This document shows positions 9,429 through 17,516 of a stretch of DNA of 64,000 nucleotides, piece after piece; the stretch's first letter is position 1, and each line of letters begins with the position of its first letter. A program made the position numbers and the translations under genes. The notes beneath the pieces were generated by a model, which worked only from the letters and a program-made list of their open reading frames with translations, did not search any database and had not been told where the DNA came from. The DNA lies in NCBI RefSeq assembly GCF_001541095.1, contig NZ_LMXH01000001.1, positions 1,438,048 through 1,502,047 of the forward strand, given 5' to 3'. This DNA is from Paenibacillus sp. FJAT-26967. GTDB lineage: Bacteria; Bacillota; Bacilli; Paenibacillales; NBRC-103111.

Positions 9429-10367
9429 ATGAAGATTAGCGGAACAATACAATCAACCATAAAGGCCATTATTTTTATACTCCTGTTAAGTAGCTGTGCT
9501 TTTAAGCAAACAGATCCAAATCTTTTGGAAGAGAAATATACGGGCGAAGATTCGTGCGGAAACAAAATCGAGCAGAATTTGAAGCTGGAGCGAATGGTTC
9601 TGCTTTATGAAAATCAGGATGAATTGATGAATAGGTTGAATTTATCGTCCCGAATTATTCCATGGGATCGTGAGCAAGCGGGATTAAAAGCCTATGAATG
9701 GGCTGACTTAAATGAAATCCAAAAAGCCGAACCGGATGCAGTTATTGCCTTGTCAGACCATATCGATGAGAGAGCCTGCTTACTGTCCGACAAACTTGGT
9801 AATTCGGGCATCCAGCCCTTATTTTTTGAGGCTAAGAATATTCGCGAGCTGCAAGTAGCGATTCGGGAACTTGGCGTACTAACGGGCCGGGCAACTGAAG
9901 CGAAGCAATGGGTAGAGGAAGTGAACCAAAGCGTCCAGTACGTTAGGAACGTTGTAGAAAAGAATACTGTAAAGAAAGTTTACTGGGAACTTTCTTTTCA
10001 GCAGGATCAAGCAAATCATGCCGGTTATACAGGCTTGACATTGCCAGGCACTCATTGGCTGAATGATGTCATAAAGGTGGCAGGCGGCATTAATATCGCA
10101 GAGGATGAAAGCACGGGCAAGTCCAATCCCTATGTTCATCTGAATGAGAGCAACATCGTGGAGGAAGATCCGGATGTTATTTATACTGCTGATTATTCAA
10201 AAGCATCAACTTCTTTTATACATCCTGACAAACGTTCAGGCTGGTCCTCTATTAAAGCGGTAAAGAACCGTCAAATATTTGAAATTAAGGAGCAGGCGTA
10301 TCGCTTGGACAAACTGCCGGAAACAATAACCTGGCTGGCTGAACATTTACATCCTGAGGTCTTTTAA
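9429..10367 (+). CDS. Substrate-binding lipoprotein, iron-siderophore/cobalamin (BtuF/FecB) type
   Basis: Predicted extracellular receptor for an ABC importer of the class III binding-protein fold. ATG 9429 is used: a GAGAAGG site lies just upstream and the residues after it form a lipoprotein signal, with hydrophobic IIFILLLSSC giving Cys at about residue 23. The 201 bp of open frame upstream overlap sigE and are not coding. The mature part has two lobes joined by a helix, seen as EWADLNEIQKAEPDAVIALSDH, RELQVAIRELGVLTGRATEA and a second lobe with LPGTHWLNDVIKVAGGINIA and IVEEDPDVIYTAD. No permease or ATPase gene is nearby. The location between sigE and sigG, which are adjacent in Bacillus, is the odd point. 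The ligand cannot be inferred. Confidence 0.75.
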   Translation: MKISGTIQSTIKAIIFILLLSSCAFKQTDPNLLEEKYTGEDSCGNKIEQNLKLERMVLLYENQDELMNRLNLSSRIIPWDREQAGLKAYEWADLNEIQKAEPDAVIALSDHIDERACLLSDKLGNSGIQPLFFEAKNIRELQVAIRELGVLTGRATEAKQWVEEVNQSVQYVRNVVEKNTVKKVYWELSFQQDQANHAGYTGLTLPGTHWLNDVIKVAGGINIAEDESTGKSNPYVHLNESNIVEEDPDVIYTADYSKASTSFIHPDKRSGWSSIKAVKNRQIFEIKEQAYRLDKLPETITWLAEHLHPEVF

Positions 10368-10476
10368 TTTTTTTCAGAAAAAAATTCTCGATTCATGAAA
10401 GCGAATTCGAACCAACAAGGGCAGGAGAGAGCAATTTTTCCGCACTTGTCAAGCGTGTAAGACCACAGATTCAAGC

Positions 10477-10505
10477 GCATAAAAACACGGTCCCCGGAGA
10501 TAATT
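10477..10505 (+). promoter_or_regulatory. Candidate sigma-F/sigma-G promoter for sigG
   Basis: GCATA at 10477-10481 and GGAGATAATT at 10496-10505 resemble the forespore consensus (GYATA and GGNNANANT), with a 14-bp gap that is one or two bases short. sigG is transcribed by sigma-F and sigma-G in B. subtilis. Confidence 0.45.
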
Positions 10506-10538
10506 AACAGTAATGTTTCTCCTTGGGAGGTAATCACC

Positions 10539-11321
10539 GTGACCAGAAATAAAGTCGAAATATGTGGTGTCGATACCGCCAAACTACCTGTTCTTACAAA
10601 TGTAGAAATGCGTGAGCTTTTCGCTAACCTGCAAACGAAGAACGACAGATCTGCAAGGGAGAAACTGGTTAATGGCAACTTGAGACTGGTTCTCAGTGTC
10701 ATTCAGCGTTTCAATAACCGCGGCGAGTTCGTCGACGATCTTTTTCAGGTGGGTTGTATCGGTCTTATGAAAGCTATAGACAACTTTGATCTGGGCCAGA
10801 ATGTTAAGTTCTCTACTTATGCGGTGCCGATGATTATAGGTGAAATACGCAGATATTTACGGGACAATAACCCGATCCGTGTTTCCCGGTCGTTGCGGGA
10901 CATTGCCTATAAAGCTCTACAAGTACGCGATAATCTGACCAACATAAATTCACGCGAACCTACCGTCTACGAAATATCGGAGGCGCTGAATGTACCGAAA
11001 GAAGATGTCGTATTTGCACTGGATGCCATTCAGGACCCTGTATCGCTGTTTGAACCCATTTATCATGACGGTGGAGATCCTATTTATGTAATGGACCAGA
11101 TTAGCGATGAGCGCAACAAAGATATGTCTTGGATCGAAGGCATTGCGCTAAGAGAAGCCATGAGAAAGCTGGGCTCCCGTGAAAAAATGATTTTGTCGAT
11201 GCGGTTCTTCGAAGGTAAAACGCAAATGGAAGTCGCCGATGAGATCGGCATTTCTCAAGCTCAGGTATCCCGGTTAGAGAAATCGGCTATCTCACAGATG
11301 CAAAAGTACGTGAGAAGCTGA
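10539..11321 (+). CDS. sigG: RNA polymerase sigma-G, late forespore sigma factor
   Basis: Directs late forespore transcription (spore coat permeability, SASP and germination genes). GTG 10539 follows GGGAGG. 260 residues, the family length. The N-terminus MTRNKVEICGVDTAKLPVL is characteristic of sigma-G. Region 2: NLRLVLSVIQRFNNRGE and DDLFQVGCIGLMKAIDNFDL; region 3: RDIAYKALQVRDNL; region 4: ISQAQVSRLEKSAISQM. A terminator follows at 11360-11387. The usual partner sigE is displaced by about 1.2 kb because of the lipoprotein gene between them. Confidence 0.96.
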   Translation: MTRNKVEICGVDTAKLPVLTNVEMRELFANLQTKNDRSAREKLVNGNLRLVLSVIQRFNNRGEFVDDLFQVGCIGLMKAIDNFDLGQNVKFSTYAVPMIIGEIRRYLRDNNPIRVSRSLRDIAYKALQVRDNLTNINSREPTVYEISEALNVPKEDVVFALDAIQDPVSLFEPIYHDGGDPIYVMDQISDERNKDMSWIEGIALREAMRKLGSREKMILSMRFFEGKTQMEVADEIGISQAQVSRLEKSAISQMQKYVRS

Positions 11322-11359
11322 TTCCAGGTTTTGAAGCTACAAGTAAATGAACGAAATTG

Positions 11360-11387
11360 AAAGCCCGGGGCACCGGGCTTTTTTTGC
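11360..11387 (+). terminator. Rho-independent terminator after sigG
   Basis: AAGCCCGGGGCACCGGGCTT stem-loop followed by seven T residues. Confidence 0.92.
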
Positions 11388-11528
11388 AATTTATCTGTAC
11401 ACAGCAGTCCGCCTTTCTTCATTAATCCTACACAAGGAGGATTTCTTACGTTTAGCAGGACATTTTGACCGGGTCTTTCATATACTAGAGTAAACGGGCG
11501 AATAACCTGAAAGCGTGGGGACGGTACA

Positions 11529-11825
11529 ATGAAAATATCGGATTTTCAGACGAAAGACGTCATTAATATCGTCGACGGGAAGAAGCTCGGCCAAATCAGT
11601 GATCTGGAACTTGACCTCCGGCAGGGCAGGATCGACTCCATTGTAGTTCCTAATAACAGCAAGTTTTTTGGTTTGTTTGGCGGAGGGACGGATATTATCA
11701 TCCCTTGGAAACACATCGTCAAAATCGGCGCGGATGTGGTGCTCGTAAAGCTGGATGATGCCAAAACTCACCGGGCTGTAGAAGAAAGCGAAACAGTTGA
11801 TTATAATCGCAGCGGACGGGGGTAA
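11529..11825 (+). CDS. ylmC: YlmC/YmxH family PRC-barrel sporulation protein
   Basis: 98-residue PRC-barrel protein. ATG 11529 follows GTGGGGACGG. The N-terminus MKISDFQTKDVINIVDGKKLG and the segment DIIIPWKHIVKIGADVVLV match the YlmC/YmxH family, small proteins common in endospore formers with no established biochemical role. The C-terminal tail (about 80-98) is polar and variable. It opens the ylm cluster but is separated from pgeF by 219 bp without a clear promoter. Confidence 0.85.
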   Translation: MKISDFQTKDVINIVDGKKLGQISDLELDLRQGRIDSIVVPNNSKFFGLFGGGTDIIIPWKHIVKIGADVVLVKLDDAKTHRAVEESETVDYNRSGRG

Positions 11826-12044
11826 TAAAAGAAGATAAACGCTTCGGAGCTGTGATTACGTTCCTCTTAATACGGGGACAACAGGTGCAATAACGATACA
11901 GGGGAACTTGGATCATATAATAATTTCCAATAGGAAGCAGCCAACTGAGCTGAGTCCAGATAGATTTTTGTCGTTCCTTGACTGCTTGTGATACACTTGA
12001 ACAAGCACAAGGACGTTGCACGAGGCGAAACAGGAGGGACAAGC

Positions 12045-12899
12045 ATGGAACCGTTTGTACGTACGAGAACTAACGCAGGGGAGCCGGAGCTGTTTGTGCT
12101 TTCCGGGCTGCAGGAACGTTTTCCTTTTCTGCAGGCCGGATTCACTTCGCGGCACGGCGGTGTAAGCTCGGCGCCTTTTGATTCGCTGAACATGGGTCTT
12201 CATGTCAATGACGGGGAGGACGACGTCATTGACAACCGCAAGAAGCTCGCAGAGGCCCTGAATGTCCCTTTCGGAGCCCTCACTTTCGGCGAGCAGGTCC
12301 ACGGCAAAGATGTTGCCGTTGTCAGCGCAGAGATGAAAGGAAAAGGGCGATTGTCCCGGGCCGATGCTCTTCAGGATACGGACGCCTTCGTGACTGCCGA
12401 CAAAGGCGTTATGTTGTGTGCCTTGTTTGCGGACTGCGTGCCGATTTATTTGATTGATCCGGTAAACCGGGTTGTCGGTCTGGCTCATGCTGGCTGGAAA
12501 GGCACTGTGCTTAATATTGGGGCGGCGACACTGGCTTCCATGTCCCGGTCTTTCGGAAGTCGTCCTGACGAGGTGTACGCAGCCATAGGGCCCTCTATAG
12601 GGGCCTGCTGCTATGAAGTCGATGATACTGTTGCTGATCGCGTCTACAAGGCGCATGAGGAGATAGGTGCCCCGCAGGAAGATACAGATCGTGTCGTAAT
12701 GCCTCAAAATAAAGGTAAATACCAATTAAATCTTCAGGAATGCAACCGACAATTTCTTGAGAAAGCAGGAATTTTGTCGTCACGCATAGAAGTAACAAAG
12801 TTATGTACAAGCTGTGCAACCGATTCGTTTTATTCCCACCGTAAAGAAAAGGGATTAACAGGTCGGATGGCCGCTTGGATCGGTCTGAGAGAGGAATAA
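12045..12899 (+). CDS. pgeF: Purine nucleoside phosphorylase/laccase-domain protein PgeF (YlmD/YfiH)
   Basis: Multicopper-oxidase-fold protein of the YfiH family. Members have been shown to act as zinc-dependent purine nucleoside phosphorylases/adenosine deaminases and, in E. coli, to correct wrong residues in peptidoglycan precursors. ATG 12045 has CAGGAGGG 6 bases upstream and gives 284 residues; the open frame upstream to 11988 is dismissed. Seen: FTSRHGGVSSAPFDSLN, FGEQVHGKDV, DALQDTDAFVT, LFADCVPIYLID, GLAHAGWKGTV and IGPSIGACCYEV, holding the conserved His and Cys zinc ligands. First gene of a compact ylmD-ylmE-sepF-ylmG-ylmH run. Confidence 0.9.
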   Translation: MEPFVRTRTNAGEPELFVLSGLQERFPFLQAGFTSRHGGVSSAPFDSLNMGLHVNDGEDDVIDNRKKLAEALNVPFGALTFGEQVHGKDVAVVSAEMKGKGRLSRADALQDTDAFVTADKGVMLCALFADCVPIYLIDPVNRVVGLAHAGWKGTVLNIGAATLASMSRSFGSRPDEVYAAIGPSIGACCYEVDDTVADRVYKAHEEIGAPQEDTDRVVMPQNKGKYQLNLQECNRQFLEKAGILSSRIEVTKLCTSCATDSFYSHRKEKGLTGRMAAWIGLREE

Positions 12900-12953
12900 A
12901 CCGGCTTATACGGTTAGTCTTGAAGACAGCAAGAAAGGAGTGAACCGCAGCTG

Positions 12954-13637
12954 ATGAATTTGCAAGCCCGCATAGATGAAGTGGATCGGCGCGTGGAGGC
13001 AGCGTGCAGGCGGTCCGGCCGTAACTCTGCCGATGTGCGAGTAATTGCGGTCACTAAATATGTTTCATTGGAAGCGACACGCGAAGCTCTTGACCATGGG
13101 TTGAATCAGGTTGGTGAGAACCGCTGGCAGGATGCTAAGGAAAAGTGGGAAGCGTTGGGACAACGGGGGGAGTGGCACTTTATCGGTCATCTCCAGACCA
13201 ACAAAGTCAAAGAGGTTATAGGCAAGTTTGCTTATATTCATTCTTTGGACCGTTTATCGCTTGCTAAAGAGTTGGAGAAAGAAGCAGCCAAAAGAAATAT
13301 TACTGTGGATTGCTTTATTCAAGTGAATGTTTCCGGAGAAGAATCCAAATATGGGCTTCCGCCTCAGGAATTGGAAGCATTCGCGGAACAACTGCTTTCG
13401 TATTCTCATTTGCGCATCGTAGGCTTAATGACTATGGCTCCGCTGGAATCGGAAGCAGAGGCAACCCGTCCCGTATTCAGGCAGCTTAGAGAGCTGAGGG
13501 ATCAACTGAACGCGCGAGAAATCCTGCCTTATCCTGTCCCTCATTTGTCGATGGGGATGTCGGGAGACTTCGAAGTAGCCATTGAAGAGGGGGCGACTTG
13601 GGTTCGGCTCGGTTCGGTCCTAGTCGGCAAGTCTTAG
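12954..13637 (+). CDS. ylmE: YggS/PLPBP family pyridoxal-phosphate homeostasis protein (YlmE)
   Basis: Alanine-racemase-like TIM barrel that binds PLP but has no known catalytic activity; it buffers free PLP and affects amino-acid pools. ATG 12954 follows AAAGGAGTG. 227 residues. The PLP lysine is in VIAVTKYVS near residue 35; then QVGENRWQDAKEKWE, WHFIGHLQTNKVKEV, SLDRLSLAKEL, FIQVNVSGEESKYGL, GLMTMAPLES, LSMGMSGDFEVAIEEGATWVRLGS. Directly upstream of sepF as in B. subtilis. Confidence 0.93.
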   Translation: MNLQARIDEVDRRVEAACRRSGRNSADVRVIAVTKYVSLEATREALDHGLNQVGENRWQDAKEKWEALGQRGEWHFIGHLQTNKVKEVIGKFAYIHSLDRLSLAKELEKEAAKRNITVDCFIQVNVSGEESKYGLPPQELEAFAEQLLSYSHLRIVGLMTMAPLESEAEATRPVFRQLRELRDQLNAREILPYPVPHLSMGMSGDFEVAIEEGATWVRLGSVLVGKS

Positions 13638-13712
13638 CTTATAGGAATTTTAGTGCAGGTTCGTCGTTAGCGGCAACTACACCATCTTATCCATAAAAGG
13701 AGGAAAATCAGG

Positions 13713-14144
13713 ATGGGCGTTATGAACAAATTCATGAATTTTATCGGGCTGCAGGAGGAAGAAGAGATTGTGGAGCGTGAAAGAATCATCGAAACTCCAG
13801 AAGAACCTGAAACCCCTTTGCAGGAACAACGTACGAAACAACAGCAAAATAAAAATAACATTGTAAGTATTCATTCACAGAAGAACAGCCGGGTAGTACT
13901 CCATGAACCGCATTCCTTCGACGATTCGCAAGAAATTGCCGATCATCTGCGCTCACGCAGAACCGTTGTCGTTAATTTGCAAAGAGTTCGCCCCGAACAA
14001 GCCGTTCGGATTTTTGACTTTCTGAACGGAACCGTGTATGCGCTCAATGGTTCGATCTCCAAAATCGGACCGAATATATTCCTGTGCGCCCCGGATTCGG
14101 TTGAAATTCAAGGTTCCATTTCGGATTTTCTGCATGAAGCTTAG
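13713..14144 (+). CDS. sepF: SepF, cell division protein aligning FtsZ filaments
   Basis: Membrane-associated protein that bundles FtsZ and provides an alternative anchor to FtsA. ATG 13713 follows AAAGGAGG. 143 residues: an N-terminal amphipathic helix (MGVMNKFMNFIGLQ), an acidic/Gln-rich linker (about 16-50), and the SepF ring-forming domain (about 55-140) with HSFDDSQEIADHLRSRRTVVVNL and FLNGTVYALNGSISKIGPNIFLCAP. Fits the family in length and order. Confidence 0.94.
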   Translation: MGVMNKFMNFIGLQEEEEIVERERIIETPEEPETPLQEQRTKQQQNKNNIVSIHSQKNSRVVLHEPHSFDDSQEIADHLRSRRTVVVNLQRVRPEQAVRIFDFLNGTVYALNGSISKIGPNIFLCAPDSVEIQGSISDFLHEA

Positions 14145-14174
14145 CATTGGATAAAAAGGTTGAGGTGAAGGCGA

Positions 14175-14456
14175 TTGCTTTTTCAAATCTACTCATTAAT
14201 TGACACACTTGCTCAAATTTACTTCTACATGATTTTCGGCTATGTATTGTTATCCTGGTTCCCTAATGCCCGGGAAAGCTTTATTGGAGAAATGCTCGCC
14301 AAGCTGGTGGAACCTTACTTGAGCGCATTCCGCCGGTTTATCCCTCCAATCGGCCCGCTGGATATTTCGCCAATCGTAGCAATGGGTGTTTTCTGGCTAG
14401 TCGTCAATGGACTCAAAGTAGTCATCGGTTTTATCTATGGATGGATCGGTGGCTAA
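14175..14456 (+). CDS. ylmG: YggT family membrane protein (YlmG)
   Basis: Small membrane protein of 93 residues with two hydrophobic segments (about 8-28 and 66-90) separated by the conserved segment LVEPYLSAFRRFIPPIGPLDISPIVA. TTG 14175 follows GAGGTGAAGG. The family is linked to cell division and nucleoid organisation in cyanobacteria and chloroplasts, but its molecular role is unknown. It overlaps ylmH by 20 bp, so the two are probably translationally coupled. Confidence 0.9.
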   Translation: MLFQIYSLIDTLAQIYFYMIFGYVLLSWFPNARESFIGEMLAKLVEPYLSAFRRFIPPIGPLDISPIVAMGVFWLVVNGLKVVIGFIYGWIGG

Positions 14457-15228
14457 GGGAATCTACGGACATTTTCATCCGGATGAGCATGCGTTCGTAG
14501 ACCGGGCTCAGGAGTGGATCGAGAATGCGTCCCACCACAAAGTAAAACGGACCGATTTTCTGGATCCGAGGCAATCGTTTATCGTATCGACTTTAATAAA
14601 TCGGAATCCCGATGTGCAGATACGACTGGATGGCGGATTTCCGGATGCGGAGAGAAGAAGGGCGATAATCGGCCCGGATTATCTCGATATGGCTAGTGAG
14701 GACATGGGCCTCAGAGTTCTGTCGGTCGAGTCCGGAGACAGCAAATTCCAGACCCTTACTCACGGCGACTATATGGGCGCGATACTGGCGCTTGGCATGA
14801 AGCGGGATAAAGTAGGAGATATCCATGTTTCTCCGGAAGGCTGCCACTTTGTTGTAGCGGAAGAGGCTGCCGATTATTTGCATCTTCACCTGAGCCAGGT
14901 TCATCGTGTTCATGTCGTGACCGAAATTCTGCCCATCGACAAGCTGATAGCTTCACCTGTCAGGCTGGAAGAGATGACATTGTCTGTCGCATCTTTGCGC
15001 CTGGATGGTGTGGTTAGTGATGTTTTCAGACTAAGCCGGGCTAAAGTGCTGGTTCCTATTGGAGCGGGTAAATGCAAGGTGAACTGGAAGCCCGAGGAGA
15101 ATCCGAGTGTTCCGCTCAAAGAAGGAGACGTCGTTTCTTTACAAGGCTTTGGGCGATTCCGTGTGCTCGAAGTAGAGGGCACGACGAAAAAAGGCAGGAT
15201 GCGGATTAAGATAGGTAAATATGCTTAA
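14437..15228 (+). CDS. ylmH: YlmH, S4-domain RNA-binding protein
   Basis: RNA-binding protein with a C-terminal S4 domain; recent work on YlmH-family proteins links them to 50S ribosome quality control. 263 residues from ATG 14437; an in-frame GTG at 14449 is an alternative because conservation starts at about GIYGHFHPDEHAF. Seen: HHKVKRTDFLDPRQ, GDYMGAILALGMKRDKVGDI, ILPIDKLIASPVRLEEMTLS, then S4 domain LDGVVSDVFRLSRAKVLVPIGAGKCKVNWK and LKEGDVVSLQGFGRFRVLE. It lies just upstream of divIVA, as usual. Confidence 0.9.
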   Translation: MDGSVAKGIYGHFHPDEHAFVDRAQEWIENASHHKVKRTDFLDPRQSFIVSTLINRNPDVQIRLDGGFPDAERRRAIIGPDYLDMASEDMGLRVLSVESGDSKFQTLTHGDYMGAILALGMKRDKVGDIHVSPEGCHFVVAEEAADYLHLHLSQVHRVHVVTEILPIDKLIASPVRLEEMTLSVASLRLDGVVSDVFRLSRAKVLVPIGAGKCKVNWKPEENPSVPLKEGDVVSLQGFGRFRVLEVEGTTKKGRMRIKIGKYA

Positions 15229-15254
15229 CAGGGATAGATGCGAGAAATGAAGGA

Positions 15255-15284
15255 TTTCTGATCTTTCTGTCGAAAGCCTACAAT
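15255..15284 (+). promoter_or_regulatory. Possible divIVA promoter with a 0A-box-like site
   Basis: TACAAT (15279-15284) could be a -10 element with a poor -35 (TTTCTG, 15255-15260, 18-bp gap). A heptamer TGTCGAA at 15268-15274 matches the core 0A box. Weak on its own; DivIVA takes part in polar septation and chromosome anchoring in sporulation. Confidence 0.25.
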
Positions 15285-15347
15285 ACCCATCAATATTTTC
15301 ATAACCATACAAACGCTCCAACCGGTTAACATTTTAGGAGGTGCACC

Positions 15348-15833
15348 ATGCCCTTAACACCACTGGATATACATAATAAAGAGTTTGCACGCTCATTCCG
15401 GGGCTATGATGAGGATGCGGTCAATGAGTTTTTGGATCAGGTCATCAAAGATTATGAAGCGATTATCCGTGAAAACAAAGAGCTGCAGAATCAAATTTTG
15501 GCCCTTCAAGAACGATTGGACCATTTCTCCAATATCGAGGAAACGCTAAGTAAAACCATTATCGTCGCACAGGAAGCTGCCGATGAAGTGAGGAATAACG
15601 CGAAGAAAGAAGCACAGCTCGTTCTTAAGGAAGCAGAGAAGAACGCTGACCGGATCATTAACGAATCACTGACCCGCTCCCGCAAAATCTCTGTGGAGAC
15701 CGAAGAGCTTAAGAAGCAGGCTTCCATTTACCGTACCCGTTTCCGTACCCTTTTGGAAGCGCAGCTGGAACTGCTTCAAGATGACGGTTGGAAAACACTT
15801 GATCACGACAGAGTGCTGGAGCTGGAGAAATAA
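15348..15833 (+). CDS. divIVA: DivIVA, polar/septal coiled-coil protein
   Basis: Binds negatively curved membrane at poles and septa, and positions Min proteins and sporulation factors. ATG 15348 has AGGAGGTG upstream. 161 residues: N-terminal membrane-binding motif MPLTPLDIHNKEFARSFRGYD with the FxRxxRGYD signature, then a long coiled coil (about 30-140, with heptads through ENKELQNQILALQERLDHF and EEAADEVRNNAKKEAQ-type stretches), and a short acidic tail. A strong terminator stands 115 bp downstream, where ileS would be expected. Confidence 0.95.
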   Translation: MPLTPLDIHNKEFARSFRGYDEDAVNEFLDQVIKDYEAIIRENKELQNQILALQERLDHFSNIEETLSKTIIVAQEAADEVRNNAKKEAQLVLKEAEKNADRIINESLTRSRKISVETEELKKQASIYRTRFRTLLEAQLELLQDDGWKTLDHDRVLELEK

Positions 15834-16223
15834 CAATGTCCTAAGCCGGGTACGCGCGCTTTATTGATGTTCGTACTTGGAAGCGGCTAGGCTTCTATTT
15901 AACTGAATCTATGCAAAAGCGATGACTGGATTCAAGCCGCGAGCTCTAAACTTCTCATCCCTTTGGGATGCAGAAGTTTTTTCAATTCCGCAGGCCCTGT
16001 GTGGATACAGTCATACAAATATCCGTCGCTAATAGCGAGAATTGTAGAGGGGTTCCGGATAGTGACTGCTGGAATGGGGCACAACAAGGAGTATCCGACA
16101 CTTTGCCGGTACCATCTGCAGGTGTCGCATCTCAGTTCCTGGTAACGTAGTACAGGGGACAAGACCCTATGTTCCGCTGTTACATGAATAGGACTGAGCA
16201 CTGTGAAAGCAGGAGCGTACTCT
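15834..16223 (+). other. 390-bp gap where ileS normally sits; strong terminator only
   Basis: In B. subtilis a T-box and ileS follow divIVA. Here no ileS and no clear T-box (AGGGTGG-N-ACCGCG) can be found. CCGCGAGCTC at 15937-15946 immediately before the terminator resembles the 3' part of a T-box antiterminator, but the G-rich half is missing. After the terminator, CGGATA and TATCCG arms are visible at about 16056-16097 but no gene. Two overlapping 60-codon frames here have no ribosome site and look random. Confidence 0.5.
15948..15982 (+). terminator. Strong rho-independent terminator after divIVA
   Basis: AAACTTCT + CATCCC pair with GGGATG + AGAAGTTT around a TTT loop with one bulged C, followed by six T. 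The CCCTTTGGG core resembles terminators of T-box leaders. Confidence 0.85.
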
Positions 16224-16595
16224 ATGGACTTTATGGATAAAACCAGCACGGAAGAAAAAGACGAATCCTTGAACGATTCATCGGCAGAAGTTAGCGATAT
16301 CCGCTTGCTGAATCAAATTCATGCGAAGGTAACAGAAATTTCCGCAAACATAGAACGAACACAAATTGCGGATTATGTAGATCTGATGAACAAACCGCGC
16401 AAGCTCATTCTGGGCAATCTCATAGCGGGTGTAACCCGGGGAGTCGGATTGGGTCTAGGGATCACGGTATTTGCAGGAACGATTTTGTATGCGCTGAAAG
16501 CATTGGGGGCCCTTAATCTGCCGATTGTAGGAGAATACATTGCGGATATAGTGGAGTATGTGCAATTTCAGCTAGAAGGCCGCCGGTTCTATTAA
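16224..16595 (+). CDS. DUF5665-type membrane protein
   Basis: 123-residue protein with acidic N-terminus, a predicted amphipathic segment (IRLLNQIHAKVTEISANIE) and one Gly/Ala-rich hydrophobic region (about 75-105, from GNLIAGVTRGVGLGLGITV). ATG 16224 has AGGAG 8 bases upstream; an earlier in-frame GTG (16203) has no ribosome site. Similar small proteins annotated DUF5665 are widespread in Firmicutes with no known function. It stands where the 3' flank of ileS would be. Confidence 0.65.
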   Translation: MDFMDKTSTEEKDESLNDSSAEVSDIRLLNQIHAKVTEISANIERTQIADYVDLMNKPRKLILGNLIAGVTRGVGLGLGITVFAGTILYALKALGALNLPIVGEYIADIVEYVQFQLEGRRFY

Positions 16596-16624
16596 TTGGA
16601 GGAGAAAAACGCAGAGACTGGCCA

Positions 16625-17362
16625 TCAGCTCTGCGTATCCTCCGAATCATAGTCCGGTTCAAGAAGCGGGTCCCCTTCGTTGTTATCGAGATAAGACCGG
16701 TAAGCTTTATTCCGTATAATTGTGAGATGATTACCGTATATATCGGTGGCAAGAAAACTTTCGAAAGGTTCCACATACCCGTCCAATTCATCCGCTTCGA
16801 TGGCCATGTCGTTGTAATCCGATACCTGATTGTCTTCGGCCATAGCGGGGGAGTTGGAGGTTCCCCAACTTTCCACGATTTGCCAGGCGTCTTCTCCATC
16901 AAACTGATTTTGCTCAGGGAGTTCATCCAGGCTGGTCCGGCCAAAGGGAGGGGCTAGAACGGCTTCCTCTAAAGGCCGGCGGTCGGAGGCATAGCGATCC
17001 GGAACATGCTCATAGCAGTACAATGTCGTTGGAATGGCGCTTAGTCTTTCAAAAGGAATAGCTTTGCCGCATTCGGCACATAGACCATAGGTTCCTGCAT
17101 TCATTTTCTCGAGAGCCAGGTTGACCTGGTTCAAATGATTTTCTACATTCTCCAGCAGCGAGATATCTTTCTCCCGTTCAAAAAGCTCGGTTCCCAGATC
17201 GGCAGGATGGTTATCGTATGTGGATAATTCGCCCGTATTGTCCCGTAATGAATCACGCAACCCGAAGTGCTCGTCATTTTCAAGCTGCTTATTAAGTTCT
17301 TGCCGCTCTGTCATCAATTGTTGCCTGATTTGTCCGATTTGCTGCGTATTTAATGATAACAC
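16625..17362 (-). CDS. yteA: YteA/DksA-TraR-like zinc-finger protein
   Basis: 245 residues. GTG 17362 has GGGAG at a proper distance. The N-terminal third is a coiled-coil hairpin (IGQIRQQLMTERQELNKQLEN), followed by DNHPADLGTELFEREKDI and LALEKMNAGTYGLCAECGKAIPFERL, the DksA-type zinc finger. The last ligand is His rather than Cys (CAEC...CYEH), as in YteA-family sporulation proteins. The C-terminal half (140-245) is acidic and family specific. In B. subtilis a related gene (ylyA) lies between ileS and lspA and affects sigma-G-dependent transcription; here the gene is on the opposite strand to its neighbours. Confidence 0.8.
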   Translation of the reverse strand: MLSLNTQQIGQIRQQLMTERQELNKQLENDEHFGLRDSLRDNTGELSTYDNHPADLGTELFEREKDISLLENVENHLNQVNLALEKMNAGTYGLCAECGKAIPFERLSAIPTTLYCYEHVPDRYASDRRPLEEAVLAPPFGRTSLDELPEQNQFDGEDAWQIVESWGTSNSPAMAEDNQVSDYNDMAIEADELDGYVEPFESFLATDIYGNHLTIIRNKAYRSYLDNNEGDPLLEPDYDSEDTQS

Positions 17363-17516
17363 GGGGTTTACAACTCCCTTCGGAAGGTTGGCCTATACAG
17401 ATAGGGTTTACGAAGGGCTCTCTTTTTAAAGTGGAAATTCCAAGCATGGGACCCAGTCAACATCGTCACCCATCCAGGTGCAAATCCACACACTTATTTA
17501 GAGGAGGAATATTCGT

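Noticed and set aside
15900-15982. Functional T-box riboswitch
   Set aside because: The terminator resembles one, but the AGGGTGG-N-ACCGCG element and a stem I specifier loop cannot be found, and no tRNA-synthetase gene follows.
15963-16150. Two overlapping 60-codon frames after divIVA
   Set aside because: No ribosome site, one begins inside the terminator, unusual composition.
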